From assembly GCA_002699025.1 (NCBI GenBank), contig PABA01000159.1, forward strand, positions 1 through 64,000: DNA of 64,000 nucleotides. Reading direction: 5' to 3'. The position numbers and the translations under genes were made by a program. Source of the stretch: Sandaracinus sp. Its GTDB lineage: Bacteria; Myxococcota_A; Polyangia; Polyangiales; Houyiibacteriaceae. A model generated the notes under the pieces. It made no database searches. It saw only the letters and a list, made by a program, of their open reading frames with translations, and was not told the origin of the DNA. Shown piece after piece: positions 45,222 through 55,100 of this stretch (its first letter is position 1; the number at the start of each line of letters is the position of its first letter).

Positions 45222-46670
45222 GTGGAGCAGCTCTCGGGTCTGGACGCAGCGTTTCTGTACCTGGAGACCCCCCAGATGCACATGCACGTCGCGCTCTGCG
45301 CCGTGCTCGACCCGAGCGAGATGCCGGGCGGCTATCGCTTCGAGGCCATCGAGAACCTCGTGCTGAGCCGCCTCGACCGGCTGCCCCCGTTCACGCGCCG
45401 GCTGGTGATGGACCCGCTCGGCCTCGACCACCCGCACTGGATCGAGGATCCGGAGTTCGATCCGATCCACCACATCCGCCGCGTGAGCTGCCCGGCCCCC
45501 GGCGGCTCCCACGAGCTCGGGCGCCTCGTCGGGCGCATCACCAGCCGCCCCCTCCCGCGCGACCGGCCCCTCTGGGAGCTCTGGGTCGTCGAGGGTCTCG
45601 CCGAGGGGCGCTTCGCCATCGTCGCCAAAGTCCACCACTCGGCCGTCGACGGCATGATGGGCGCCGGCCTGATGGTGAACCTCTTCGGCATGACGCGGGA
45701 GCCCGCCCCGGAGGCGCCGCCGCCGCGGGAGGAGGAGCACCCGGTGCCGCCGGAGCCACGCCCCTCGGACATCGAGATGCTGAAGAGCGCGGCGCGGAAG
45801 CGGCTCGCCCAGCCGCGCAAGCTCGTCGACCTGGCCAAGCGCACGGTCGAGCGGGTCGGCGGCGTGGTGGAGCGGCGCCGCGACCCCGAGCTCGCCCACG
45901 GGGGCACGCCCCTGACCGCGCCGCGCACCCGCCTGAACCGCCCCATCGGCCCGCAGCGGGACGTCGGCTTCGCGCGCCTCTCGCTCGCCGAGCTGAAGGC
46001 GATCAAGGCGGCGGTGGAGGGGGCGAAGCTGAACGACGTGCTCCTCGCCGTCGTCGGGGGCGCGCTCCGCCGCTACCTCGCGCACCACGACGACCTCCCC
46101 GAGGTGCCGCTCGTCGCCACCTGCCCCATCGCGACCGGCGCCGGGCGCGGCAACAACAACGTCGCCGCCATGTTCGTGCCCATCGCCACGCACCTCGCGG
46201 AGCCGGAGGCGCGCCTCGAGGCGATCCAGGCGGCGACGCGGGGCGCCAAGGAGGAGCACGCGGTCCTCGGCAAGGGCGAGCTGCTCCAGGACTGGGCCGA
46301 TCTGGCGCCGACGACGACCTTCTCCGTGGCGAGCTCGCTCTACAGCCGGCTGAAGCTGAGCAAGCACCACCGGCCCGTGCACAACCTCATCGTCTCGAAC
46401 GTCCCCGGGCCGCCCATGCCCGTGTACCTGGCCGGCGCGGAGCTCGAGGCCGCCTACCCCATGGGCCCGATCCTCGACGGCGCGGCCCTGAACGTGACCG
46501 TGATGAGCTACCGCGGGCAGGTCGACTTCGGCTTCATGGTCGCGCGCGACGTGGTGCCCGACGTGTGGCGCCTCGCCGACGCCGTCGCCCCCGCCTTCCG
46601 CGAGCTCCGCGACGCCGTCCTGGGCGCGCCGAGCGAGGCGAGCCCCGAGCGCTCCACACCAGCCGAGTAG
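45222..46670 (+). CDS. Wax ester synthase/diacylglycerol acyltransferase
   Basis: 482 aa WS/DGAT family. Makes wax esters or triacylglycerol from acyl-CoA. The active-site motif HHxxxDG is His138-Gly144 (HHSAVDG), with SNVPGPP and the usual C-terminal GxxLNVTVMSY region. GTG start with GGGGAGG 4 bases upstream. Divergent from the esterase; the shared gap has the operator above. Supports storage-lipid synthesis in this organism. Confidence 0.92.
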   Translation: MEQLSGLDAAFLYLETPQMHMHVALCAVLDPSEMPGGYRFEAIENLVLSRLDRLPPFTRRLVMDPLGLDHPHWIEDPEFDPIHHIRRVSCPAPGGSHELGRLVGRITSRPLPRDRPLWELWVVEGLAEGRFAIVAKVHHSAVDGMMGAGLMVNLFGMTREPAPEAPPPREEEHPVPPEPRPSDIEMLKSAARKRLAQPRKLVDLAKRTVERVGGVVERRRDPELAHGGTPLTAPRTRLNRPIGPQRDVGFARLSLAELKAIKAAVEGAKLNDVLLAVVGGALRRYLAHHDDLPEVPLVATCPIATGAGRGNNNVAAMFVPIATHLAEPEARLEAIQAATRGAKEEHAVLGKGELLQDWADLAPTTTFSVASSLYSRLKLSKHHRPVHNLIVSNVPGPPMPVYLAGAELEAAYPMGPILDGAALNVTVMSYRGQVDFGFMVARDVVPDVWRLADAVAPAFRELRDAVLGAPSEASPERSTPAE

Positions 46671-46742
46671 ACGGCGAGCAGACGACGAGTAGACGGCCCC
46701 GCGCGCTGCCGGCCGGGTGATGGCGGGGCGGGGAGCGCGCCC

Positions 46743-48155
46743 TCAGCGTCGGCGGAAACGGATGGGGAGGCCCCGCGCCGGCGTGAGCGTGATGTTCCGG
46801 CGGACCGTGCGGGGGCGGTAGCCGGGGGCGGCCTCGGGCACGAGGCGGAGGAGGACGGTCGCGAGCACCACGCGCATCTCGTAGAGGGCGAAGGCCTCGC
46901 CGATGCAACGCCGGATGCCGCCGCCGAAGGGGAAGAAGGTGTAGGGGGTCGGGCGGGCGCCGAGGAAGCGCTCCGGGTCGAAGCGCCCGGGCTCGGGCCA
47001 GACGGCCGGGTTGGTGTGCGCGAGGTAGATGCTGCAGCCGACGGCGACGCCGGCGGGCAGCGCGTGGCCGCCGATGGTCTGCGGGCGCTGGAGTACGCGG
47101 CCCACGCCGGGGATCACCGGGTGGACGCGGAGCGTCTCCTTGCAGACGGCGTCGAGGTAGGGGAGCTCGCGGAGCTTCGCCGGGTCGACCTCGCCGTCCG
47201 GGAAGGCCTCGTCCAGCTCGCGCTGCACGCGGGCGAGCACGTCGGGGTGCTCGGTGAGCCGGGACACGGTCCAGCTCAGGGCCGTGGCCGTCGTCTCGTG
47301 GCCCGCGATGAGGAGCGTGAAGAGCTCGTCGCGGATCTCCTCGTCGCTCATGGGCGTGCCGTCCTCGTGGGTGGCGCCGAGGAGCATGGAGAGGATGTCG
47401 TCGCGCTCGGGCCCGCCCGCGTCGCGCTCGCGCCGCCGCTCGGAGACGAGCGCCGCCATCTCGGCGTAGACCTCCTCGCGGAGCCGGAGGAAGCGCCCCC
47501 AGGGGGAGAGCGGGCCGTAGTCCTTCTGGAAGGTGCGGACGATGAAGACCGGGTTGTCGAGGATCCGAAGCGCGCGGACGAGCAGCTCGCGCATGCGGTC
47601 CTGCTGGGCGCCCTCCTCCATGCCGAAGACGGTGCGCAGGATCACGTCGAGGGTGATGTCCTGCGTGGCCGACTGCATGCGGAAGGTGCGGCCGAGGGGC
47701 CAGCGCGCCATGCGCTCGCGGGTGATGTCGCGCATGGCCTCGCCGTAGGCGCGCATGCGCTCGCCGCGGAAGGGCGGGAGGAGGAGGCGGCGCTGGGAGA
47801 GGTGGCGCTCGCCGTCGAGGATGAGCAACGAGTAGGTGCCGAGGAAGGGCTCGAGGACGCTGTTGGCCTCGCCCGCATGCATGTCCTCGTGGCCCGAGGC
47901 GAAGACCTGCTTGATGGCGTCCGGGTCCGAGAACTGGACGATGGGCGGGACGCCCGGGATGCGGATGGTGAGGGCGTCGCCGAAGCGGTCGCGGCAGGCC
48001 TCGAGGAAGGACGCGGGCCGGAAGAGGAAGCCGAACATCTGCGCCACCGGCGGCGACTGGGGGCCCGCGGGGAGCCCGTCCGCGCCGGGGCCGGGCGGCC
48101 CGTCGGCGACGCGACGAGCGACGAAGTCGGTGAGGGCGGTGGCGACGGCTTGCAC
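46743..48155 (-). CDS. Cytochrome P450
   Basis: 470 aa. I-helix AGHETTA, K-helix KETLR, and the haem loop FGGGIRRCIGEAFA with ligand Cys417. No membrane anchor, so a soluble bacterial P450 of the CYP102/CYP110-like fatty-acid type is plausible, but the substrate is not determinable. GTG start is tentative. No redox partner is adjacent (a ferredoxin is at 9742). Confidence 0.93.
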   Translation of the reverse strand: MQAVATALTDFVARRVADGPPGPGADGLPAGPQSPPVAQMFGFLFRPASFLEACRDRFGDALTIRIPGVPPIVQFSDPDAIKQVFASGHEDMHAGEANSVLEPFLGTYSLLILDGERHLSQRRLLLPPFRGERMRAYGEAMRDITRERMARWPLGRTFRMQSATQDITLDVILRTVFGMEEGAQQDRMRELLVRALRILDNPVFIVRTFQKDYGPLSPWGRFLRLREEVYAEMAALVSERRRERDAGGPERDDILSMLLGATHEDGTPMSDEEIRDELFTLLIAGHETTATALSWTVSRLTEHPDVLARVQRELDEAFPDGEVDPAKLRELPYLDAVCKETLRVHPVIPGVGRVLQRPQTIGGHALPAGVAVGCSIYLAHTNPAVWPEPGRFDPERFLGARPTPYTFFPFGGGIRRCIGEAFALYEMRVVLATVLLRLVPEAAPGYRPRTVRRNITLTPARGLPIRFRRR

Positions 48156-48247
48156 GGCGCCTGCATCTTCTCACGGGGCCCCGGAGGCGTACAGGTCGGG
48201 CCGGGCGTCGTGTGGACGCGCTCCGACGCTCGCGGTTGGAACTCACC

Positions 48248-48465
48248 ATGGCCATCGACGTGTTCACCAGCTCGCTCACGGACCAGCTTCGCGGGCTCGT
48301 CGTCGAGAGCGCGGAGGCCTCGGACTCGACGGGGCGACGCTCGAAGAGGAGTTCGACCCGGACGAGTCACGCGAGGTCGAGGACCTCCTCGACGACCCGC
48401 GCCTGCTCTTCTTCCACGTTCGGCACGTCGAGCGGGCGCGTCGTACCATGGGCATTCGGGGCTGA
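48248..48465 (+). pseudogene. Short frameshifted gene
   Basis: The first frame from the ATG at 48248 looks coding for about 24 residues (MAIDVFTSSLTDQLRGLVVE). The coding look then continues one frame over (LDGATLEEEFDPDESREV, ending HVERARRTMGIRG) to a stop at 48465. A single-base change near 48313-48325 would join them into about 72 residues. Either a decayed gene or a sequencing error. No family recognised. Confidence 0.4.
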
Positions 48466-48495
48466 CTGGGCCCTTCGACCGAAGGACGCGCTGCG

Positions 48496-49287
48496 TCAGC
48501 GCCCGAGGCGACCTGGGAGGGGCACGTCCTCGGCGGACTCGAGGCGCGCGGCGAAGGTGCGAGCGAAGCGAGTGGCGGGGGCGCCGTCGACCACGTCGTG
48601 ATCGAGGCTGAGGGTGAGCGAGAGAAGCTGGCGGGGCATGACCCGACCACCGACGAAGCGGGGCTTCTCGAGGAGGCTGCCGACGGTGACGCCGAGGCTG
48701 TGGATGGTGGGGTGCGGGAGGGCGAAGCCGGCGACGCCACGGCCGAACATGCCGACCGAGCTCAGTCCCGCGGTGCCCGCCCAGGCCTTGAGGCGCTCGG
48801 GGGCGGCGAGCATGGCGCGGAGGGCGGCGCGGCGGACCGGGCCCGGGAGGCGCGGGAAGAGGTCGACGAGGCGGCGACGACGCTTCGGCATGCCGCCGCG
48901 CTGGATGGCGCGGAGCTGGACGTGGACCTCCTCGGCGCTGCGGACGTGGAGGTCGCGGAAGACGTGCGGGACGACGACGGGCTGACCGCGGACCTGGGTC
49001 TCGACGATGAGGGAGACGTCGCTCTCGTCGAAGAGGACGAGCCGGTCGCCGACGCGGTAGGCGTGCACCTCGGGGTGCTGGGCCATGGCGCGGCCGAGGG
49101 CGCAGGCGAGGACGCCAGTCGTGGAGAGGCGCTCGAGGCCGGCGTCGGCGCGGGCGCGCTGACGGGCGGCGAGCTCGGTGACGTCGACCTCGAGGAAGCC
49201 GTGCATCATGTGCTTGTGCTCGCCCATCCGGAGGAAGTCGGCGACGACGTCTCGGTCCGGGCTCCAGGGAACGGTGCGCATGCCCAT
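48496..49287 (-). CDS. Stand-alone CoA-dependent acyltransferase (2-oxoacid dehydrogenase E2 catalytic-domain type)
   Basis: 263 aa. Has the E2/CAT fold with the catalytic HxxxDG (HDVVDG, His230) but no lipoyl or E1-binding domain. It is therefore unlikely to belong to a dehydrogenase complex and more likely acylates a small acceptor. ATG at 49287, because TACGAC ends 6 bases upstream; MRT at 49281 is the alternative. Confidence 0.78.
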   Translation of the reverse strand: MGMRTVPWSPDRDVVADFLRMGEHKHMMHGFLEVDVTELAARQRARADAGLERLSTTGVLACALGRAMAQHPEVHAYRVGDRLVLFDESDVSLIVETQVRGQPVVVPHVFRDLHVRSAEEVHVQLRAIQRGGMPKRRRRLVDLFPRLPGPVRRAALRAMLAAPERLKAWAGTAGLSSVGMFGRGVAGFALPHPTIHSLGVTVGSLLEKPRFVGGRVMPRQLLSLTLSLDHDVVDGAPATRFARTFAARLESAEDVPLPGRLGR

Positions 49288-49293
49288 GCGGGG

Positions 49294-49299
49294 GTCGTA
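49294..49299 (-). promoter_or_regulatory. -10-like TACGAC, possible leaderless promoter
   Basis: TACGAC, 6 bases, ATG at 49287. Confidence 0.45.
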
Positions 49300-49487
49300 C
49301 ACCGACCGGGGCGGGGGCGGGGCGAGGGTTCGGTGACGAAGGGCACGGCCCGCGCGGTGGCGAACGGGCTGCGCGGGCGCGCCCGCTCCGTGCAGGCGCT
49401 GCGCACGGCGGAAGGGAAGCGCTGCGCGCGGCGTCGTGGAGGCCGCGGGCGACGTCGCGCGCACGTGCTTTGCAGAGCCGCCGGGGC

Positions 49488-49958
49488 ATGACCGCCGACC
49501 GCGCCACCATCGACGAGCTCCTCGCCCAGGAGCGGCTCCTGCTCATGGGCGCCTCGACCGACGAGAAGGCCTTCTCGCGCGCCGTGATGCGCGAGCTGCT
49601 CGAGAAGGGCTACGACGTCGTCCCGGTGAACCCGCACGTCGAGGGGCCCATCGAAGGGCGCGAGGCCTACACGGACGTGGCCCACGTGCCGGGGGAGGTC
49701 GGCGCGGCCATCGTGATGACCTCCGCCGAGCACGCCGCCGACGCGGTGCGCGAGTGCCTGGCGGCGGGCGTGCCGCGCATCTGGCTCCACCGCGGCGCGG
49801 GCCCGGGCTCGGTGAGCGACGAGGCCATCGCCCTCTGCCGAGAGGCCGGCGTGCCGCTGGTCGCCGGCGAGTGCCCGCTCATGTTCGTGAAGGAGGCGGG
49901 CTTCGTGCACCGCGTCCACCGGTTCGGGAAGAAGGTCGCGGGTACGCTGCCGCAGTAG
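49488..49958 (+). CDS. CoA-binding protein (YccU-like)
   Basis: 156 aa Rossmann-type CoA-binding domain (LLMGASTDEKAFSRAVMRELLEKGYDVVPVNPH, then IWLHRGAG, VAGECPLMF). Cytosolic; family role unclear. Start at 49488, from the family N-terminus. Divergent from the acyltransferase, 200 bp apart. Confidence 0.85.
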   Translation: MTADRATIDELLAQERLLLMGASTDEKAFSRAVMRELLEKGYDVVPVNPHVEGPIEGREAYTDVAHVPGEVGAAIVMTSAEHAADAVRECLAAGVPRIWLHRGAGPGSVSDEAIALCREAGVPLVAGECPLMFVKEAGFVHRVHRFGKKVAGTLPQ

Positions 49959-49975
49959 TCCGCGGCCGCTGCGCG

Positions 49976-50020
49976 ACGGGCTGCTCCCCAACGGGCTGCT
50001 GCCCAACGGACTGCTCCTCG
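49976..50020. repeat. Three 15-bp tandem repeats
   Basis: Three degenerate units of about ACGGGCTGCTCCCCA behind the CoA-binding gene. Same period as at 30082 and 57576 but a different sequence. Confidence 0.75.
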
Positions 50021-50156
50021 CCCTTGCCCGTTCATCTCGGCCGAGGATCGCGGGTCCCCGTCGAACGGCGCGCGATGGCGAGGGCGTTCCGGGTGGGCCC
50101 CTCCGATGCCGAGCTCGAGCGGGGACGAGCACGGGCGCGGGCTCGCCCTCGGCCCC

Positions 50157-51014
50157 TCAGCGCAACCAGGAGTCGAACAGCTCCGCGTGCCGTCGCGCGT
50201 CGGCGCGGCCGCGCTCGAGCGTGTCCGCGACCGGCGCGTGCTCGGTGTAGTCCCAGCGGGTGATCGGGAGCGGGGTCTCGGGGGCGACGTAGAGGCGGTG
50301 GCCCTGGCGGCCGATCACGCTCGGGTGGTGCGGGCGCGTGAGGAGCACGAGGCTCTTCTCGACGCCGGGGACCCGTTCCGCGAAGTCGGCGGGGGCGTTG
50401 TCGACCATGCTCCCGTCGATGAGCTCGAGGTCCGCGTAGCGACCGACGCCGGTGAAGGGCGGCGTGGAGGAGGAGCTGAGGATCAGGTCCACGAGCGCCT
50501 CGGGGCTCTCGCAATCACGCGCGTCCCAGACCTCCGGGCGGAAGCCGAGCTTCTGGGGGAAGCTCGGGTGGACCATGCGCGGGCGCACCTTCTTCTCGAG
50601 CTGGTAGACGCCGAGCCCGGCGGCGACGCCCAGGACGCCGCGGACGCGGCGCGGGAAGCGCGCGCAGAGGACGAGCAGCGGGAAGGGGAGCGCGCGGATG
50701 CGCTCGAAGCCGCCCTCGGAGAACGCGTGGGCGAGCGTGGCCCGGTAGATCTCGTCGTGGGGGAAGGGGCGCTTGCCGTTCAGCCAGCGGCGCATGCTGA
50801 AGTGCCCCTTCACGCCTCGGCGCCGCTCGGCGAAGAAGCGCTCGGCGCGTTCGGTCTCGCCGGCGAGGACCATGGTCGCCATGGCGGCGCCCGCGCTGCA
50901 GGCGGCCACGGCGGCGATGCGGGGACGGAGCGGCTCGAGCCAGGACTCCATCAGGCCGACCTGGTAGAAGGCCCGGCTCCCTCCCCCGGCGAAGGTGACG
51001 GCGACGTCGCGCAT
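50157..51014 (-). CDS. Patatin-like phospholipase
   Basis: 285 aa. Oxyanion loop GGGSRAF, nucleophile Ser40 in ACSAG (first Gly of GxSxG is Ala), and Asp200 of the DG[A/S] motif. No signal peptide. Likely a cytosolic or injected lipid acyl hydrolase. The ATG at 51014 has TACCAC ending 7 bases upstream. Confidence 0.85.
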   Translation of the reverse strand: MRDVAVTFAGGGSRAFYQVGLMESWLEPLRPRIAAVAACSAGAAMATMVLAGETERAERFFAERRRGVKGHFSMRRWLNGKRPFPHDEIYRATLAHAFSEGGFERIRALPFPLLVLCARFPRRVRGVLGVAAGLGVYQLEKKVRPRMVHPSFPQKLGFRPEVWDARDCESPEALVDLILSSSSTPPFTGVGRYADLELIDGSMVDNAPADFAERVPGVEKSLVLLTRPHHPSVIGRQGHRLYVAPETPLPITRWDYTEHAPVADTLERGRADARRHAELFDSWLR

Positions 51015-51021
51015 GGAGCGG

Positions 51022-51027
51022 GTGGTA
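51022..51027 (-). promoter_or_regulatory. -10-like TACCAC, possible leaderless promoter
   Basis: TACCAC, 7 bases, ATG at 51014. Confidence 0.45.
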
Positions 51028-51079
51028 GCGGCTGCCCGCCCCGCCGGCAACGCCGCCCACGCCGCCGCGCCCCCGACGG

Positions 51080-52165
51080 TCAGCCGCTGGAGACGTCCGA
51101 GCGGATCCGCTCGCGGATCATCGCCGCGATCTCGTGCCGCCCTCGGGCCTCCACGCGCCGTCCCACCCGGTCGAGCGCGATGGCGAACGCCTCCTGGATC
51201 GTCGCGTTGGCGGGCGCGCGCTCCGCGGCGCTCTCGATCAGCGGGAGCGCCTCCTCCGCCCGGTCGTCGTCGAGCAGCTCCCGGGCGACGCGATAGTCGT
51301 GGGCGAGAGTCGAGATCGCGCGCTCGCGTCGACCGAGGTCCTGGTCGACCTCCCGGATCGCCAGCGTGTTGCAGCGACTGTGCTGCAGGGCACGCGAGGT
51401 CACGGGCCCGAGCCAGTCGGGGATCAGCGGGTCGAAGCCGCGGCTCCCGACGACGAGCAGGCCCACGTCGGCGGTGGCGTCCACGATGCGCTCGGCGGGC
51501 ACGCCGACGACCACGCTCACGGCGACGTCGAGCCCCTCGAGGTCGTGTTCGGCGAGGAGCGCGTCGACCTGCTCCCGCGTGGACGCCTCGTCCTGCTCGG
51601 CGACCGGGGCCGGATCGCCCTCGCTCGGGATCACCGTCATCACCCGAAGGGGCACGCCGAACGCCCGCGCCATCCGGATGCCGGACGCGAGACCCAGCCT
51701 CGAACGGGGGCTCAGGTCGATGGGGCAGAGCACGGGCTGGCCGACGGGGGGCGCGCCACGCACGACCCAGACCGGGACCGAAGCACGCCGCACCACCGCC
51801 TCGGCCACCGAGCCCACCAGCCAGCGGCGGATCGTCGCGGGCCTGCCGCCGCCGGTGACGATCAGCTCCGCCCCGACCCGCTGGGCGGTCTCCAACACGA
51901 GCTCGGCGGGACGCCGGACCGCCACCTCGACGCGAACGTCCAGGCCGGCGTCGCGGAGCGGTGCGAGGCGAGGCTCGACCAGCTCCTTCGTCTCGGCGAC
52001 GCGAGACGCCTCGGCGGCCTCTCCCTCGAGGCGGCGTCGCTCCAGCGCGTGCACGACCGAGATGGGGCGTGCGAGTCGTAGGCCCAGCTGCGTCGCGGCG
52101 GCCAGGATGTCGTCGGTCTCTTGATCGAGCGGCAGCGCTACGATCACCGGGCGGGGGTCAGTCAT
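51080..52165 (-). CDS. Tandem universal stress protein
   Basis: 361 aa. Two Usp domains (about 1-140 and 145-280) with ATP-loop-like glycines (GGGRPATIRRWLVGSVAEAVV and VGSRGFDPLIPDWLGPVTSRAL), then a helical TPR-like tail of about 70 residues. Lies 21 bp behind the RND pump gene on the same strand, so likely its last operon member. Confidence 0.85.
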   Translation of the reverse strand: MTDPRPVIVALPLDQETDDILAAATQLGLRLARPISVVHALERRRLEGEAAEASRVAETKELVEPRLAPLRDAGLDVRVEVAVRRPAELVLETAQRVGAELIVTGGGRPATIRRWLVGSVAEAVVRRASVPVWVVRGAPPVGQPVLCPIDLSPRSRLGLASGIRMARAFGVPLRVMTVIPSEGDPAPVAEQDEASTREQVDALLAEHDLEGLDVAVSVVVGVPAERIVDATADVGLLVVGSRGFDPLIPDWLGPVTSRALQHSRCNTLAIREVDQDLGRRERAISTLAHDYRVARELLDDDRAEEALPLIESAAERAPANATIQEAFAIALDRVGRRVEARGRHEIAAMIRERIRSDVSSG

Positions 52166-52186
52166 GGCGGCTTCTACCTCGGCTCT

Positions 52187-55100
52187 TCAGTCTTCGGATC
52201 GTTCGGGGCCCGCCGGTGATTCGGCGTCCTCGACCGGTTCGTCGGCGGAGGTCCCCGCCGGTGGCTCGTCGTCGTCTGCGGCGTCCCTCGAAGCCTCGGC
52301 TTCGGCGCCGGAGGGGGGCTCCGCGAGGTCGTCCGAGCCGTGTTCCTCGCTGAGGGGCACGCCCGTCTCGTCCCGGAGGAGCTGACGCCCATCCGTGAGC
52401 CGGCCGAACACGTAGTAGAGGCCGGGGATGAGGAGCACCCCCACCACGGTGCCGAGGAGCATGCCGCCGACTCCGGTCACGCCGATGGTCCGGCTGCCGA
52501 GCGCCCCGGCCCCGTGGGCCACGACCAGCGGGAGGAGGCCGGCGATGAAGGCGAAGGAGGTCATCTGGATGGGCCGGAAGCGCAGCATCCCGCCCTCGAT
52601 CGCGGCATCCTCGAGCGACGCGCCTTCGTTCCGGCGCTGCACCGCGAACTCGACGATCAGGATCGCGTTCTTCCCCAACAATCCCACCAACATGATCAGC
52701 CCCAGCTGAGCCCATACATCGTTGGCCAATCCGGCGAGCTGCAGGAACAGGAAGGACCCAAAGATGCCGATGGGGAGAGAGAATATGACCGCGAGCGGAA
52801 TCAGGAAGCTCTCGTACTGAGCGACGAGCACGAGATAGACGAACACGACCACGATCAGGAAGATGTAGATGGCCTCGTTGCCCGTCCTCGACTCGTCCCA
52901 GGAGAGGCCCTCCCAGCCGAGCGAGTAGCCTCGCGGCAGGATCTCGTCGGCCACCTCCTGGATGGCCTCCATCGCCTGCCCGGTGGAGTATCCCTCTGCC
53001 GGAACGAGCTGGATCGCCGCCGACGGGTAGAGGTTGTACCGAGTGATCTCGTTCAACCCCTGCCGCCGCTCGACCCGCATGAACGCCGAGTAGGGAACCA
53101 TCTCACCGTCTTCGTTCTCGACGAACAGATCGTCCAGATCGTCGGGCATGCGACGGAACTGTGGCCACGCTTGCACGTACACCTTGTAGAACCGATTGAA
53201 TCGCACGAACCCCTGTTCATACGTGCTGCCGATGAGGATATTGAGGTTCGTGAGGGCCGACTCGACGGTGACCCCCTTCTGCATGGCCTTGTCGTTGTCG
53301 ATGAGCAGCTCGTACTGCGGGTAGTTGGCGGCATAGAAGGTGAAGACGGTGCCCACCTCCTCGCGCTCACGCAGGGCTTCGATGAACGCGTCGTTGATCT
53401 CCCCGAGCCGCACGTAGTCCGCCGTGGAGGACTGCGTCTGATCCAGCACGCGCACGGAGATGCCGCCGGCGGCGCCGAAGCCGGGGATCGCGGGAGGCTC
53501 GAAGAACTCGAGCTCGACGTCCGTCATCCCCGCGGTGCGTTCCTCCAGCTCCTCGATGATCTCGGTCGCCGTGATCGAGCGCTCGGACCAGTCCTCGAGG
53601 TTGATGATGGCGGTGCCCGCGTTGGAGCCGCGGCCCTCGGTCAAGACCTCGTACCCCGCCACGGAGGTCACGGAGCGGACCCCTTCGACCTCGCGGGCGA
53701 TCTCCTCGAGCTCCTGCGACTTCGCGTTGGTGTACTCGAGCGTCGAGCCCGGCGGGGTCTGGAGGACCGCGTAGAGGACGCCCTGATCCTCACCCGGGAT
53801 GAAGCCGCTCGGCAGCAGGGAATTCTCGGCGACGATGCCGAATGCGAAGAGGCCGACGGCCGCGAGGGTCAGGATCCGTCGCGCGACGATCGGGCGGAGC
53901 AGCCGCCCCGCGTAGATCTTCGTGACCTCGTCGACGCCGCGGCTGAAGCCCTTCTGCACGAAGGGGACGGCGAGGATCGCGAATCCGATGGGGCCCCAGA
54001 GGTAGTACGCGACGTACGCGAACCCGCCCAGCGCCGGAAGACCCAGGAGCGCGTACGCGAGGAGCTTGCGCGTCCCCATGGCCTGCATCCGCTCCCGGAG
54101 GCCCTTGCTCTCGTTTTCGTGGTGCGGGTCGTGGGGCCGGAGGATCATCGCGCACAGGACCGGCGTCAGGGTCAGGGCGACCACGCCGGAGAGGACGATC
54201 GTCGCGGCCATCGTGACGCCGAACTGGCGGTAGAAGACGCCGACCGGCCCGGGGACGAAGGTCACGGGGACGAACACGGCCGTCATCACCAACGTGATCG
54301 CGATGATCGCGCCGCTGATCTCCTGGAGCACGGCCATCGTCGCGCGATAGGGCGACAGGTTCGTCGCGGCCATCTTCGCGTGAACGGCCTCGACCACGAC
54401 GATGGCGTCGTCCACGACGACGCCGATGGCCAAGACCATGGCGAAGAGGGTGATCAGGTTGATGGAGAAGCCCATCAGCTGGAGCACGAAGAAAGCGCCG
54501 ATGAGCGACACCGGCACCGCCAGCGTCGGGATGATCGTGGACCGCAGGTCTCCGAGGAACATGAAGACCACGAGCGACACGAGGATGAACGCCTCGAGCA
54601 GCGTGTGGAGCACCTGCTCGATGGAGGCGTCGACGAACCGCGAGACGTCGTACGCGATCTCGTAGTCCATCCCGGGAGGGAACGACCCTCGCATCTCCTC
54701 CAGCGTCGCCTTGATCTCCTCGATGACCTCGGCCGCGTTGGAGCCGGGGGTCTGTTTGAGCACGATGGACGCCGCCGGGTAGCCGTTGAGATCCGAGTAG
54801 ATGTCGAAGAACTCGGAGCCAAGCTCGACCCCCTCGTGCTCGTCGTCCCGTGAGGAGGTCGCCTCCGCCCCGTCCGCCGCTCTGGCGCCCGCGGCGTCTT
54901 CGGCGTCTTCGTCGCCGATGGGCTCGGCGGTCGGCGGGCGGACGCAGATGTCCCTCAGCCGCAAGATCTCCCCGTCCGGCTCCGCCCTCAAGACGATGTT
55001 CGCGTACTGCTCTGGCTCCGTGTACCGACCGATGTATGTGATCACATACTCTCTCGACTGAGAGACCATTCCCGTGGCTTGTCCGAGGCGACCTGGAGAA

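Noticed and set aside
48354-48368. Fourth end of the MITE-like element
   Set aside because: A 14-base match to the left end, but it lies in coding-like DNA and no matching right end follows.
52340-54853. 837-residue open frame opposite the RND pump gene
   Set aside because: Composition (His/Asp/Glu/Arg-rich) mirrors the pump on the other strand; no start signal.
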